Below are positions 44,895 through 57,775 of a stretch of 64,000 bases of DNA, piece by piece. The notes below the pieces were generated by a model that had not been told where the DNA came from, searched no databases, and saw only the letters and a list, made by a program, of their open reading frames with translations. How positions within the stretch are numbered: the first letter of the stretch is position 1; each line of letters begins with the position of its first letter. The position numbers and the translations under genes were made by a program. Origin of the DNA: Panopea generosa (lineage: Eukaryota; Mollusca; Bivalvia; Adapedonta; Hiatellidae); assembly GCA_029582155.1 (NCBI GenBank), contig CM055894.1, positions 31,277,707 to 31,341,706 on the forward strand. Reading direction: 5' to 3'.

Positions 44895-45460
44895 AACTAA
44901 TGCGTATAAAACCAATTTGCAAAGGTTTCAAACTAACGTTTCAACCAACACTAAACCCCCATGCCGAGAACTGTTTCATAAATAAGACTAGTTCTGCAGC
45001 ACCCTCAAACAGATGCTCATTACTGTGTTTTAACCAAATAAAACCAGTTCCGCAGCACTTCCAACTCGAAACCCAGAGCAGCGCTAATACTTCGCACTTC
45101 CGTTGCAAACCCTTGCCCAGGACTGTTTTTAAATAAATAAATTTAGTCCTGCGGCAATGTTTCAAACCTCTCCCAACACCTGTCTGAGACAAACAATGGC
45201 ACTAAACAGACTACGACCCGAAACAGGGTTCTTCAACTCTGAGTAAACACTGCACTTCTGAGAATCCCTCATTCTCTCGTGACACTAGGTCCAAAGTCCC
45301 AATATTGTAAAGCCAAAATAAAAAAAATAATTAAGGTCTTCTCGCAGCTCCTTCTCCGTCGAGTTATAACACCAGACCGACTAAAAATACTGGCGGTCGG
45401 CTGCTTATATAGCAAAAGTCACATGGCCTAGTCACATGACTTCAATCTGACATTCTTAGC
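44895..45460 (-). repeat. GC-richer block with internal imperfect repeats and a TATA-like motif
   Basis: On the minus strand TATATAAGCAGCCGACC (about 45405) is followed by a leader-like sequence. Further on, three imperfect copies of a segment around TGC(C/T)GC(A/G)GAACT, then TTATTT and AACAGT, occur near 45150, 45050 and 45000. The layout suggests part of an interspersed element with its own promoter, but I cannot name the family or find its ends. Confidence 0.35.
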
Positions 45461-45756
45461 TTTGTTCGAAACCACTTAATGATGTTCGAGATTATGCGAT
45501 TCCAATGAATTAGTGTTCTTTATATAATACAATAGGCATCTGCCTATAGTTTATTTACTACGTTTTCTGTACGTTCATTAATGCCACTTAATAAACAATA
45601 AGGAATACTAAGACTATTCATATATAATTGATATATATAAAGTTATCAACCAACAGAAAAGTAGGTCAGTGGAAAAAATATAACGATGTTATGGATTTCT
45701 ATAGAGACAAGGCGTTTTCGTCACACATATACTATATGTAAATAGTTTAGAGGTTG

Positions 45757-45840
45757 ATACACGACAGAGCTGGGCCGAGGGGTGATAATCGGCCCAAATT
45801 AATAATGGCCCTCGGGCTTCGGCCCGTCTTTGTCATGTAT
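45757..45840. mobile_element. GC-rich palindromic hairpin, MITE-like
   Basis: ATACACGACAGAGCTGGGCC on the left is the inverted match of GGCCCGTCTTTGTCATGTAT on the right with few mismatches. Inside, GGCCC(A)AATTAATAATGGCCC forms a second, inner pairing. The GC-rich hairpin stands out sharply from its AT-rich flanks. Confidence 0.55.
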
Positions 45841-46214
45841 AAATATATTTAATATACATGTTTGGTTACAATACCCAAGGGTTAAGGTTATAAATGACGC
45901 TCGTATACTATGGCTAAATAGTTCAATTCATTCAAATATAATATAATTCAAACTCGAGAATTGTAAGACATGCTAATGAATCAATTTCGTGTTAATTATT
46001 GCACATTTTCAGCGTTAACCGTCACTTAAAGCACCATAGACGCGGTCACGTCAATCGAACAGCGCAGCTACATAAAAATCGAGTATCGACGTAATTAGAA
46101 GTAATGTTCTCTTTCATATTCTCGAGTATCTAGATTAGTTAATGAATTTTTGATTGAAATGTTAAGAATAACACAGGAATTGGACATAAGTGTGCATCTG
46201 TTCATTCAATTATA
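45841..46214. other. AT-rich spacer, nothing recognised
   Basis: No exon or repeat is supported. Confidence 0.45.
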
Positions 46215-46680
46215 CGGAACCGTTTATAAATGCGTAAAGTTGCCACACGATGGGCGCCCAGTCGCCTAGCGTCGATCAAACTGAAAGTCGTTTGACAACC
46301 TTCCTTCGCGCTCCTATGCAGCAGGTCGGGACTTTCTTTCAAATATCGTTGACATAGACGAGACGTGGATTAAATCAAACGAATCATCGATGAAATGACA
46401 ATCGGCCGAGTGGCATACCCTGAACTCACCGAGACCGGCAAACGGTCAACAGCACAAACTACAAGGAGAACATTAAAAAAAACAACGACCAGCCATACGT
46501 AAAAAGCGCACAGAACTAGACGAGCAGGACCAATCATACTTCACGACAACGCGACACCGCATACTTTACAGGGTGTGACGTCACTTTTTGCGGAATATAA
46601 ATGGGAAAAACTAGTCTATACTTCATATTCTCCTGACATTAACCCTTTTATTATGGGATTACCAAGACGAAACGAAAACC
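46215..46680 (+). pseudogene. Mariner-family transposase fossil
   Basis: Pieces in more than one plus-strand frame match a mariner DDE transposase in the right order: RKVATRWAPSRL (about 46232), the first catalytic box read as DIDETWIKSNESS (family TGDETW), QSAEWHTLNSPRPANG, IILHDNATPHT (second Asp, about 46550) and YKWEKLVYTSYSPDINP. The third catalytic Asp, expected in PSDYH just after SPD.xP, is replaced (PFIMGL). A stop follows SSMK, and the segment between the first and second boxes is shortened and out of frame. No terminal inverted repeats were identified. It is a dead, short copy. Confidence 0.75.
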
Positions 46681-47874
46681 GTCGCGTGACATTTTACTTC
46701 AACAGTAACGGGCTGATTATAATTATGAATTTTTGGCCCTGGCCGATAAATCATAACCAGCGTGTGAAAGCGATATCCTGCTTAAAACATGCTCATTTTT
46801 GTTACTACATATAGTAACATGTGTATTAAGTATCATTTACTTACATGTACAGATAGTAGATTTTGCTCAGGGACACAAAATACGACGCGTGTGACAGTCG
46901 AACCTTCAGCCGTCCGATCATTGGTTAAATGCTCTACTTTTGAACATCTTTCGTTACCGTTAACTTATTGTAAACACGTAATGATGATAAATCAGCTAAC
47001 TGTTTACAATAAAGGTTTTCGTCAACATTTTTATACCTCTGATGCTTCTACCAAGGAAGACACTGGGTGTGTTTTACAATATAAAAATAGTTTAAACACA
47101 ATAAAGGTGCATATGATATTAAGTTACAGTTTTGTATTCTGGGCAAGATTGGGTTTATTGTGAATACGTTCAATAATCATAACCTTCAAATATAATGTAA
47201 TGTACCATTATATGTCAAATTAATTAAAAATCTATTGGTGGTTTTCCATTAATATTGATATTTAAGTTATTGAACGGACATCATTTGTATAGCAAACTCC
47301 AATGCACCCAGACGTTTTAAAATGAATGATCTATTTTAAACCTGTTCAATCCAATCCAATCAATTTAATTCTAATTTCAAACGCTTTGAATGTATAAGTT
47401 TTGTTATCTGATTGCAATAGCTCATTGACAACTGTCTTGTAGAACGGTACTACTACTTTTCCCCTTAATTTTGTAATGTTCATCATATCTACTGTATAAA
47501 AATAGAAAAAAGCCATGTGACTATCAGTTTTGAAAAATTGTTTAAGAATTAATGATAATTTTGAATATATGAGCTCGCAGTTTTTATTTCAATGCCGAAA
47601 GAAATACATCTGTACCACCAACCCATTAGGCTAACTACACATAATAAAACTTTAACTTATTTAACAGATCTCCGACATATCTACATATTAAAGTAAATAT
47701 TTTCAATTGATAATGTTTAATACCTTGTCGGTGTTAATAAAGTCGTTTTGTGTCGATATTGTTACACCTGATACAATTTACAACATTGTACCCGTTCTAT
47801 TTGATGTGATTGAATATGCGCCATTATTTCGCTTGCGTAAATTAATATAGGGGTGGTTTACTTATCATATTACT
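46681..47874. other. No supported gene
   Basis: Open frames at 46575-46814 (a continuation of the mariner frame into unrelated sequence) and 46789-47163 (124 codons, no recognised motif) occur. The rest is AT-rich without features. Confidence 0.4.
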
Positions 47875-48190
47875 CCAGAACATGTATTGAAGATAAATGA
47901 ACAAAATCATAATATTATTTAAATATAGTTTGTGAGCTTCGTTAAATGAACCAACCATTGTGAAAATAAAGCATAAGTACGAGAATGTTTTTATGTTGAT
48001 TTAATATAAATCCATGCTTTCAAATACCATGTCTACTTTTCATAAAACAATTACTTGGTTACCATTTTAACTTTCCATCTACCTGTCTGTATTTTTGAAT
48101 ATTTAGACATTCTTTAATTCTTCAGAGTTTGGACCAAAAATTATAATGTCATTCGCATAAAATAATACAAGTATTTAAGTAGGAGTCCTA
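47875..48190 (-). mobile_element. Non-LTR retrotransposon reverse-transcriptase fragment (decayed)
   Basis: On the minus strand LFYANDIIIFGPNSEELKNV matches the catalytic (Y)ADD box and following helix of a LINE reverse transcriptase, with the first Asp changed to Asn. About 70 codons on, FTMVGSFNEAHKLYLNNI resembles the GSF.xA..xL thumb segment. Stops and a frame change lie between. The clade (CR1/L2/RTE-like) cannot be fixed from 100 codons. Confidence 0.5.
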
Positions 48191-49666
48191 CAGATACCAC
48201 GGCACTAACTTCCCTGTATGTCCACACATCGTTATGTTGCTGTTACACCAGGGTTAAGTCCCCGTTGCTGACCGTTACAAGACGGCGGTTATAATGTCGC
48301 TCCTGTATGTACTGTCTTTATTATTCCTAGTATTTAATGTAATGTATTGTATTGTAGTACTTTGAATGTCTTCTGCTGGAAGTAAACTTATTCTAATCTT
48401 ACGAATTTTTGATGCTTCATTTACAAACAGTGTTCACCAAGGATTTTACTAGAATGACCATCTGGCTATTTATTAATTAGTATGACTATACTTTTTTCCG
48501 ATTCCCTGGAATCATGGATCTCACTCTGTATTGCTTTAAAATAGAATACACTTACACCGTTCCTGTTTGGGATGGGGAATATAGCATATTTCATTACTCC
48601 TTATGAGCAGATAACATAAAATGTTTCTGTCAAATGCTTAAATTGATTTCATTATCTCGACCCCAGGGATCTGTCAACAGATGATACATGTATAAGGGAC
48701 TGCTGTATTTTGTGATACGATTTATATATAATATTTTTTTAAAAAACAAATAATACTTAAGTTTATCACACTAAGACGGGTAAATGATATTTTTGTATTT
48801 TGTATTTTCTTTTTATCAAAATATAAGTAATAGGATTAGTTTTTCAAATATAAATGGTAAATTAGAATAGTGTAATTAGTACAAATTGTATTTGTCAAAA
48901 TGTTTATTGAATTTCGCAAAAATTTACTTTCTCATCTTCCTCATTATCTTTATGCTCACGTTATTATGTGTACACGCGTCATATGATCCATTCTTCCATT
49001 GTTCATAGATTTATATCGCAACTGCACTCGATAACTGTAAAGACGCTTCACTGAATACGGATTCACAACACCTGGGCTATGTTTAGTTCAATTAAACGTT
49101 TTACAAGCGTTTAGTTACATAAGTGAATTGAACGACTTGTTCGCCTTCAATGTTTGCTAACAGAGTCAACACCTCTGATCGGTGTTGGCTAGTCACGTGA
49201 TTAATGAAAATGGAAGGACAGTGCCGATGTTGTCCGATTTCTGTTTCGTTTGTTTTATCACTGTTTGCGTTAATTGCTTTTATAAACAGAGCAAACATGT
49301 TTAACCGTGCTGAACGTAGCCTTGATAGGGCGTAACGTGTAGATATGTATAAAAATTTAAATGTATTAATTGACTCCTATTAAAAAAAAATTTTGTACTT
49401 TGCGGGTATTTTATGGGCATGTCCAACAAATATAAATGAGTATTTGAAAAGAGGTTTGCAAACACATCACTTGATTTTTAAATAATACATACATAGTTTG
49501 GTTTGATAACAGTTTATACAAAGCTAATGAATGTCTGTAATTGTATAAATTTATTGATTGATTAAATGTTTGTCTCCCATTAAATATATTCTTATTTTAA
49601 ATCAACATGACAATTAATAACTATAAATATAAGTATGTTATGTGTTTGCAATTGATAACATGTATT

Positions 49667-49668
<2 letters not shown>
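48191..49668. other. No supported gene; one GC-richer patch
   Basis: A patch at about 48200-48310 is richer in GC and could belong to the adjacent LINE fragment. A 65-codon minus-strand frame (49101-49298) has no recognised motif. Confidence 0.4.

Positions 49669-49739
<71 letters not shown>
49669..49739 (+). repeat. (AT)n microsatellite, about 35 units
   Basis: Uninterrupted AT for about 70 bases. Confidence 0.98.
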
Positions 49740-49743
<4 letters not shown>

Positions 49744-52277
49744 GTTATTTCGTTCAAATGGAAATTTTTGCAAGTTGAAATATAATGACAATACTATATA
49801 TGTATGGCTATGTTAAAGACTAATATGTTTGTTTAATTATACTATTGACACATGTATACGTGCACCGTATCAATTGTCTTGCCATTTTTTGCATTGTATA
49901 CACATACTTTAAACTAGATTACATAGCACTTAAAGGTTCTTAAAATGTTTGCATACCACATAATCTGCCATTTCAAACCTGATAGTTGTGAGAAGAAATT
50001 CATCCGTGTATGTTATATGGACGCTAGTATAACTTCACACTATTCCTAAAACAATCACCATGGTTGCTTAGAAATAAAACGAATAGTGGTATATAACAGA
50101 TATAATGTAATTCAAATGAAGAACGTCAATCCCCATAACATCAGTAAAACGTTAGGTTCCTTCTCCGAATCAACTATTAATAAACAACTCTATCTATTGT
50201 ATCTTATAAATGCTGTATATTTAGTCAATTCATTATTAATTTTAATGTCGATGCATGGTCGTTTCGACTTATATACAAAACTATTAAAGAGAAATAACTA
50301 TAATGGCGGTAATCTGAACTAGTATTGCGTAATATTCTATCGTATAAAAACAGAAAATGTAACAAAATACCAGCTGCTACAAGTACATTGATGTAGAAAG
50401 ACACTCAATATTACAAACGTATTTCTAATACGGTAATGAATATATTCATACCTGTCCCGGTATTCGATCTATCTCAATTTATAGTTCTTGTCAGCATATA
50501 TGATACTGGGGCGGTTATGGTGTATAGCATTGTTTTTCGTTTTAGTCGTATGGTGAATATCGGTGGATGCGTCCATTCGAAACGGATACAGTGATACAAA
50601 CTGTATTTTAACCATGTTGTTTAGCTTGTCGTGTCGTTCACAGTTATAGTGAATGGGGCCGATTTAAGTTGACAAAACTTGTTGTCCAACCCCATTTCAA
50701 AATTATTGAAATAAAATATTATAAATCTAAAATAAAGTTATCTCCGATTTTTGATAAAACGATATTCTGGTGTGAATTTGGAATACCTCCAAACTTCCGT
50801 CATATATTGAAACATATCAAGATATAGTGTAAATAATCATTGGTGTCAATCGGTATTCCGGCTTGACAATAGAATACCTCCAAACTTCCTTGTTTATAAT
50901 TGTGGTTCATGCAACCATAAACATAGTTTAAGTTAATACACAATTAGTGATTTACGTTATTATTAAGACAAGTTTCAATAATGTAATTAAAATAGCTCAT
51001 TTCGTGTTTTCCTTATTCAAAAAAATAAAAAAAAATAAAAATATATATTTTCATTGTCACGATATCGTGTACTACGAACTGAGTGGATAAAGAATATGTA
51101 TTGGATTGTGGCTAACCACTCTTTATGAACCACTCTCTTGAAGAGCAGAATCAAATAAGATAACAAATACAAAAAAGTAGGTAAAAATCTGGTGTCATTT
51201 TCATTTGAATGTCATGTGTCATAATAAACATTTTTATCATTTGTTATATAGGTAAAATAATTTATTGCAATTGTTATTCTTGAAACAGGTTAATTAAATA
51301 AGATAACACTTTTGTCAGCTTCAAAAAAATGTCATGTTTTAGACCAAATTAATAATGTAATAATTAAATAAAGAACAGTAGTGGTTATCATAAACGTTGT
51401 TATGGTTAGGGATTAGCGATAAATAATAAAGATAATAGTTTTAATTGTATCTATCACAACGAACTTATTCCAATGGTCTAAATATATGCTGACAGTTTCA
51501 CATAAGCAATGTTATCTTTTTATGTTACCAAACCCATTAACAGTACCAACATATACAGAGTACATTCAAAATAAGAAAAATATCCGTCCCCGTTGTCAAT
51601 AGAATATTTACAAAATCATTAAGATATACACATATTAATTCCACCAATAATGTCTTTGTCAACGGTCCATGCTACATTATGTATCTTATCTCATGTTATG
51701 TTAAATATCACCCTTTTTCCTAATTGACAAGACTATCTGAAGGATCACATTATGCTCTTATACCAATAATATACATAAATTAACCTATCTATTTAACATA
51801 AAATCATATTTGGAATATTCTAGAATGTATACTGTACCTCGTGCAGAAAAACACATTCAAATTTAAAAATATATCATTAACATTCTCATCTGATTAGTTT
51901 TTTGTAAATAATGGAATGGATAACTTTAAAATGTACATTATATTTATTTAGTGTCTTCCAATGGCTTAACCCAATCTGAACATGACATTTAATGGAAATT
52001 GACGAACATTTAAACTAAGTGTATCTAAATCCGCCATTTGTATAAAAAATTACATTTGATGTGTCCATATATAGAAGCCTACATATCAAACACAGTATAA
52101 GATAACAAGAAATTAGAGATAAAATATAGGTCATTGTAAATATGCACCATTCGATGGTCTCTGTGTGCGTGTGTATGTGTGTTACTGTTATAAGCTTTAA
52201 CTAAATAGCGAGATACTGTACATAACTATTATTTTGTAATATCATATCACATTTCCCGACTGTATTGTAATACTTAC
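49740..52277. other. AT-rich stretch; one short direct repeat
   Basis: GAATACCTCCAAACTTCC occurs at about 50790 and again about 83 bases later. Nothing else is supported. Confidence 0.45.
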
Positions 52278-52362
52278 CTCATCAGGGGCAATAACTGTGG
52301 CGATCTTGTCTTCTGTTATATGAGATTTAAAGAGAATCGATCCATGATCGTTTTCATGGAAT
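52278..52362 (-). CDS. Candidate exon of an unidentified minus-strand gene
   Basis: A frame reading RFHENDHGSILFKSHITED, then KIATVIAPDE ends at a strong donor GAG|GTAAGT. The acceptor is uncertain; GGTGAG is the nearest AG compatible with the frame. The sequence looks like ordinary protein but I recognise no domain, and no neighbouring exon could be joined. Confidence 0.3.
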
Positions 52363-54844
52363 CTCACCAAAGATTCGTATTAACCAAGTATACCTTGACT
52401 GTCTTTCGTTGTGCACCAAATACGCAAATAAAATAACTTTGAAAAACATATAAATCAAAACCTCTTCCACACTCGAGTCTGAAACAATCACTTTGATCGG
52501 GTTACAAAACAATGCAAGTTGATGTAGTTGTTCTAATTCATAACATACGATTAAATTTTCACGATTTAAACATTATATCTACATGAGCTAAACAGTTGTT
52601 GTTTAAGTTTAATGATGATGAAGCTTAAGCAATTATTATTCGTTAAAACACTTCGAGGTTCGACAATACTGCGGTTCATTTATTTTGTCGACAGCCATAT
52701 CAAGCAACCAAAATGGGTCTATGGAATAGCCATAGTGATATTATGTTTAATCCATCTCTGAGGTTATTTGTGTCATAAGGCAACTGGAATTTACTTTAAG
52801 TAGAAATGCATCAAACTTAATGTATCCGTCTTACATACTGTACGTAAAGTTTTGGAATGCTGTTTAATAGTGTGGAATGGTTGTAGACTCCCGAGATGAT
52901 ATGATTGCTTAAATCTTTGCTAGAGTAGTGGTAATAGTAACTGGTACTATCCGATCAATATCATTGGATAATTAATGCAGAGAGTGTGGTTGGGTCTCAT
53001 TTTCAGAGAAATATGAGCAGTATACATATTGATATTCATGTAAACATTTTTTACATTAATCTGTTGAAGCGTAACATGATTTAAAAATATAAATATAATA
53101 AACACTCGGACTGAACAATGAAGCAAGAAATGCAAACCTTAATTCATTTCTGTTTGGACTTTTGCTAACGAGGTTAAGTACACTGTTACACTATCGACTT
53201 TTAAATCTAGATTGAATATTTGTAAATTATTAGTAAATTGAGCAATGACCTTTCCCTTAATAATTTAAAATGACCTTTAATTAACCTGTTTTACATTGTA
53301 GCTGCACACTTTTCTGGGACCGGAGAACCATCTTGTTTCACTTGACAAGGGAATTTCACCTATTTAATACCAAACATCTTATTTTGATGGAAATGTGTTG
53401 TCTTCACAGTGGTTCATGAATATATTAAAACAAAGAATTGTAAAATAACTGATATTGTCTCACACAAGAAACTTGTTATTTAGCATTTCATTTTTAAATG
53501 AAATGAATCCTAATTTGTTTTGTAATCTATGTACCTGACTTTACATACAATAAGCCTAATATGAGATGACATTTTTGTACCTGTTTAAATTATATAGAGG
53601 ATGCTGATCATAACGTTTTCAGCTGCATTATTTTTGTTTAATTATCTGCTGTTTTTGTTTTTCCGCTAGTCTATAATGTAATATACCATCGTTCTTTTTT
53701 ATTATCTATTATTTTATTTTACTTAATTCATTTTAACATAGTCATTGTCAATTGACTCATGGTTATAAATTTATAATAAATGACTAAGTTGGGAGAACAT
53801 GCGTTCTAACCCATTTGCTGTATACATATTTACTTGAATTATCAATAAACGTAGCCTTGTGACTACTTGCCACTTACCTTTCGACACATTATGCGAAAGT
53901 GTTCGTCAGTTATATGCGGAAGGGCGATGTTTTAACCCAGATTAATTATGAGATAATCTCCACTTTTAAAACTCTAAATGCCGTATATAGTTTATTGAAA
54001 CTTGGGAATTCTTTCACGACGTACTTACTTAGTTTTGTATATAAGACACTTTTGATGAACGTGCATGTTTGAAAATTAAAACGAGAACAAAAGCTTCAAG
54101 CCAGATAACCCCCTTCTATTCCCCCCTCCCCCTTTTTCAGTTATCTCCCAGATACATAATATTATTATATAAAGGATAATAATTACAATATAGTATTTAA
54201 TAGATTTAATGACCTGTTTAAACAGTGCATGAAAGCAATGTGTGAATATTGAATGAAAGTGAGAACATATACAATTTTATTCATAGAATATTATTTCTCT
54301 TTTATATATGCACTTATTGTAAGCTGTATGAGGGGATGTTCTTCCTTGACCCCTATTACAGCATGAGACAAAGATAATAAAAGGGACTCCACCTTGGAGC
54401 AGAAACAGGGGATAAAAAGAAAACGGCGTTAAACCCAAAACCGTAAAGCCTTTTCAAATAGTCGCTCATTGTGTTTCTTCAAAGGCTATTGAAAACGTGT
54501 AACGATTAAAATAGCTTTAAGCTTGAACTAGTGTTGATTTACACACACACACACACATACACAAATAATTTATAATGAAAATATTCTTTAACTCAACAGG
54601 ATCGACTAAGTATGCGGAAGTATTGTAAATCAAGAACAGAGACTGTAGTGTTATAATTAGAGGACTATGCGGTTATAACGAGTGATAAGTGTGTTTTCAT
54701 TATGTAATTGTAATATTTTCGATAAATAGTATATGTACATTTTATAAACAGACAATTTCATACTGATTTTCTATTCTGTAAAATATCTTCTATTTTCTCG
54801 TTTGATTATATGCACTAAAAAAAGTATCAGGACTGTCAACCTTG
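52363..54844. other. No supported gene; (AC)n run
   Basis: An AC run lies at about 54540-54562. AACGGCGTTAAACCC at about 54423 resembles the tail of mollusc SINEs, but the rest of such an element is not visible. Confidence 0.4.
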
Positions 54845-57775
54845 AAAATGTTCCGGGTCAATGACTGGAAATTCTGTAATTACAGGGATTACGACCTCGG
54901 GACAGTTATCGACAAAACACTGAATGGAAACTGTGTGAAAACAGGGATTAGGACCTGGGAAATGTAATCTACATAACATTGACTGGGAACTGTGTGAAAA
55001 AAAGGATTAAGACCTTGAAACAGTAATCTACAAAATATTGACTGGACACTGTGTGATAACAGGGGTCAGGACCTGGGAACAGTTATCGACAAAACAGTGA
55101 CTGGGAACTCTGTGATAACAAGGGTTTGGACCTGGGAACAGTTATCGACCAAACAGTAACTGGGAACTCTGTGATTACAGGGATTAGGACATCGGAAAAA
55201 GTTATCGACAAAACAGTGACAGGGAACTCTGTAATAACAGGGGTTAAGACCTGGGAACAGTTATTGACAAACAGTTTCTTGGAACTTTGGATAACAGGGA
55301 TTGTGACTTTTGAACAGTTATCCAAAAACATTGATTGGGAACTCTGTGAAAATAGGATAAGGACCTTGGAACAGTTATTAAGAAAGCATTAACTGGAATC
55401 TCTGTTATAACAGGGGCTTGGAACTGAGAACAGTTATCAACAAAATAGAGACCGGGAACTCTGTGATAACAGGGATTAGGACGATGGAACAGTTATCGAC
55501 AAAACAATGACTGGGAACACATAGCAATACAAATAGAAAGACTACGACTAAGGACCATGGAACTGTTATCAACATAACGATGACTATAAATTCTGTAATA
55601 ACAGGGATTACGACCTCAGAACAATTATCGACAAAACATTGACTGAGAACTGTGTGAAAACAGGGATTAAGACCTGGGAAATGTAATCTATATAACATTA
55701 AGTGAGCACTCTGTGATAACAGGGGATAGGACCTGGGAACATTCATCTACGAAACAGTGGCTTGGAACTCTGCGAAAACAGAAATGAGGACCATGGAACA
55801 GTAAACAACAAATCATTGACTGATAATTCTCTGATAACAGGGGTTAGGACCTGGTAACAGTTATCGGCAAAACAGTTACTGTGAACTCTGTGATAACAGG
55901 AGTTATGACTTTGGACCAGCTATCCATAAAACATTAATTTGGAACTCTGTGAAAGTAAGGATTAGGACATAGAAACAGTAATCTACAACACGGTGACTGG
56001 GAACTCTGTGATAACAGGGGTTACGACCTTGGAACAGTTATCAACTAAACAGTGACTGTGAACTCTGTGATAACAGGTCTTAGGACCCGGAATCAGTTTT
56101 CGACAAAAGAGTCACCGGTAACTCTGTGATAATAGGGATTAGGACTTGGGAACAGTTATCGGCAAAACAGTGGCTTGGAAGTCTTTGATAACAGGGATGA
56201 AAACCATGGAACAACAGTAAACTACAAAACATTGACTGAAAAATCTCTGTTAACAGGGTTATGACCTGGGAACATTAATCGACGAAACAGTTACAGTGAA
56301 ATCTGTGATAACAGGGGTTTTGACCATTTAACAGTTACCTGCAAAACATTGATTGGGAATTCTGTGAAAATAAGGATTATGACATTTGAACAGTAATCTA
56401 CAAAACATTGACTGGAAACTCTGTGATAACAAGGGTTTGGACAATTGAACAGTTATCGACAAAACAGTGACTTTGAACTCTGTGATAACCGGGGTTAAGA
56501 CCTGGGAACAGTTATCGACAAAACAGTTACTGTGAACTCTGTGATAACAGGGATTAAGACCTGGGAACATTATCACAAAACATTGACTGTGAACTCTGTG
56601 ATAACAGGGGTTAGGATCTGGGAACAGTTATCGACAAAACAGTTAATGGGAACTCTGTGATAAAAGGGATAATGACATTTGAACAGTTATACACAAAACA
56701 TTGATTGGGTACACTGTGAAAAAACAGGATTAGGACCCTGGAGCAGTTATCTATAAAACATTGACTGAAAATTCTGTGATAACAGTATTTAGGACCTGGG
56801 AACAGTTATCGATAAAAACAGAGACCGGGAACTCTTTGATATAAGGGGTTAAGACATGGGAACAGTTATGGGTAAAACAGTGACTGTGAACTCTGTGATA
56901 ACAGGGATTTTGACCATTAAAAGTTATCCACATACTATTGATTTGGAACTTCGTGAAAAAAAAATTATTAGGACCTTGAAACAGTAATCTACAAAACTTT
57001 GACTTTAAACTCTGTGATAACAGGGGCTAGGACCTAGGAACAGTTATCGACAAAACAGAAACCGGAAATTCTGTGATAACAAGGGATATGACCTGTGAAC
57101 AGTTATCGGCAAAACAGTTAGCGGGAACTCGGTGATAATAGGGGTTAAGATCTTGGAACAGTTATCGACAAAACAGTGACTTTGAACTCTGTGATAACAA
57201 GTATTAGGACCTGGGAACATTTATCGACAAAACAGTTACTGTGAACTCTGTGATAAAAGGGATTATGACCTTTGAACAGTTAATCAAAACATTGTTTGGG
57301 AACACTGTGAAAAAAACAGGATTAGGACCCTGGAGCAGTTATCTATAAAACATTGACTGAAAATTCCGTGATAACAGTATTTAGGACCTGGGAACAGTCA
57401 TCGAAAAAAACAGAGAGCGGGAGCTCTTTGATAGCAGGGGTTAAGACCTGGGAACAGTTATCGATAAAAACAGAGACCGGGAACTCTTTGATATCAGGGG
57501 TTAATACCAGGGAACAGTTATTGGCAAAACAGAGACCAGAAATTCTGTGATAACAAGGGTTAGGACCTGGGAACAGTTATTGGCAAAACAGTGAGCGGGA
57601 ACTCTGTGATAATAGGGATTAGGACCTTCGAACAGTTATCTACAATACAGTGACTGGGAACTCTTTGATAACGGGGCTTAAGACATTGGAACCGTAGTTT
57701 ACAAAACATTGACTGAAAACTCGGTGATAACAGGGTTAAGACCTGGAAACATTTATCGACAACTCAGCGACTGAG
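54845..57775. repeat. 2.9-kb minisatellite of 59-bp units (about 50 copies)
   Basis: The unit runs GGGATTAGGACCTGGGAACA, GTTATCGACAAAACAGTGAC, TGGGAACTCTGTGATAACA. Successive unit starts at 57120, 57179 and 57238 give a period of exactly 59. Copies differ by scattered point changes. One irregular insert of about 30 bases lies near 55520. Since 59 is not a multiple of three, the open frames of 60-110 codons seen on both strands cross frames between copies and are not gene-like. Confidence 0.95.

Noticed and set aside
55083-57550. Open frames of 60-113 codons in the 59-bp array
   Set aside because: They merely cross repeat units, and a 59-bp period changes frame at each copy.
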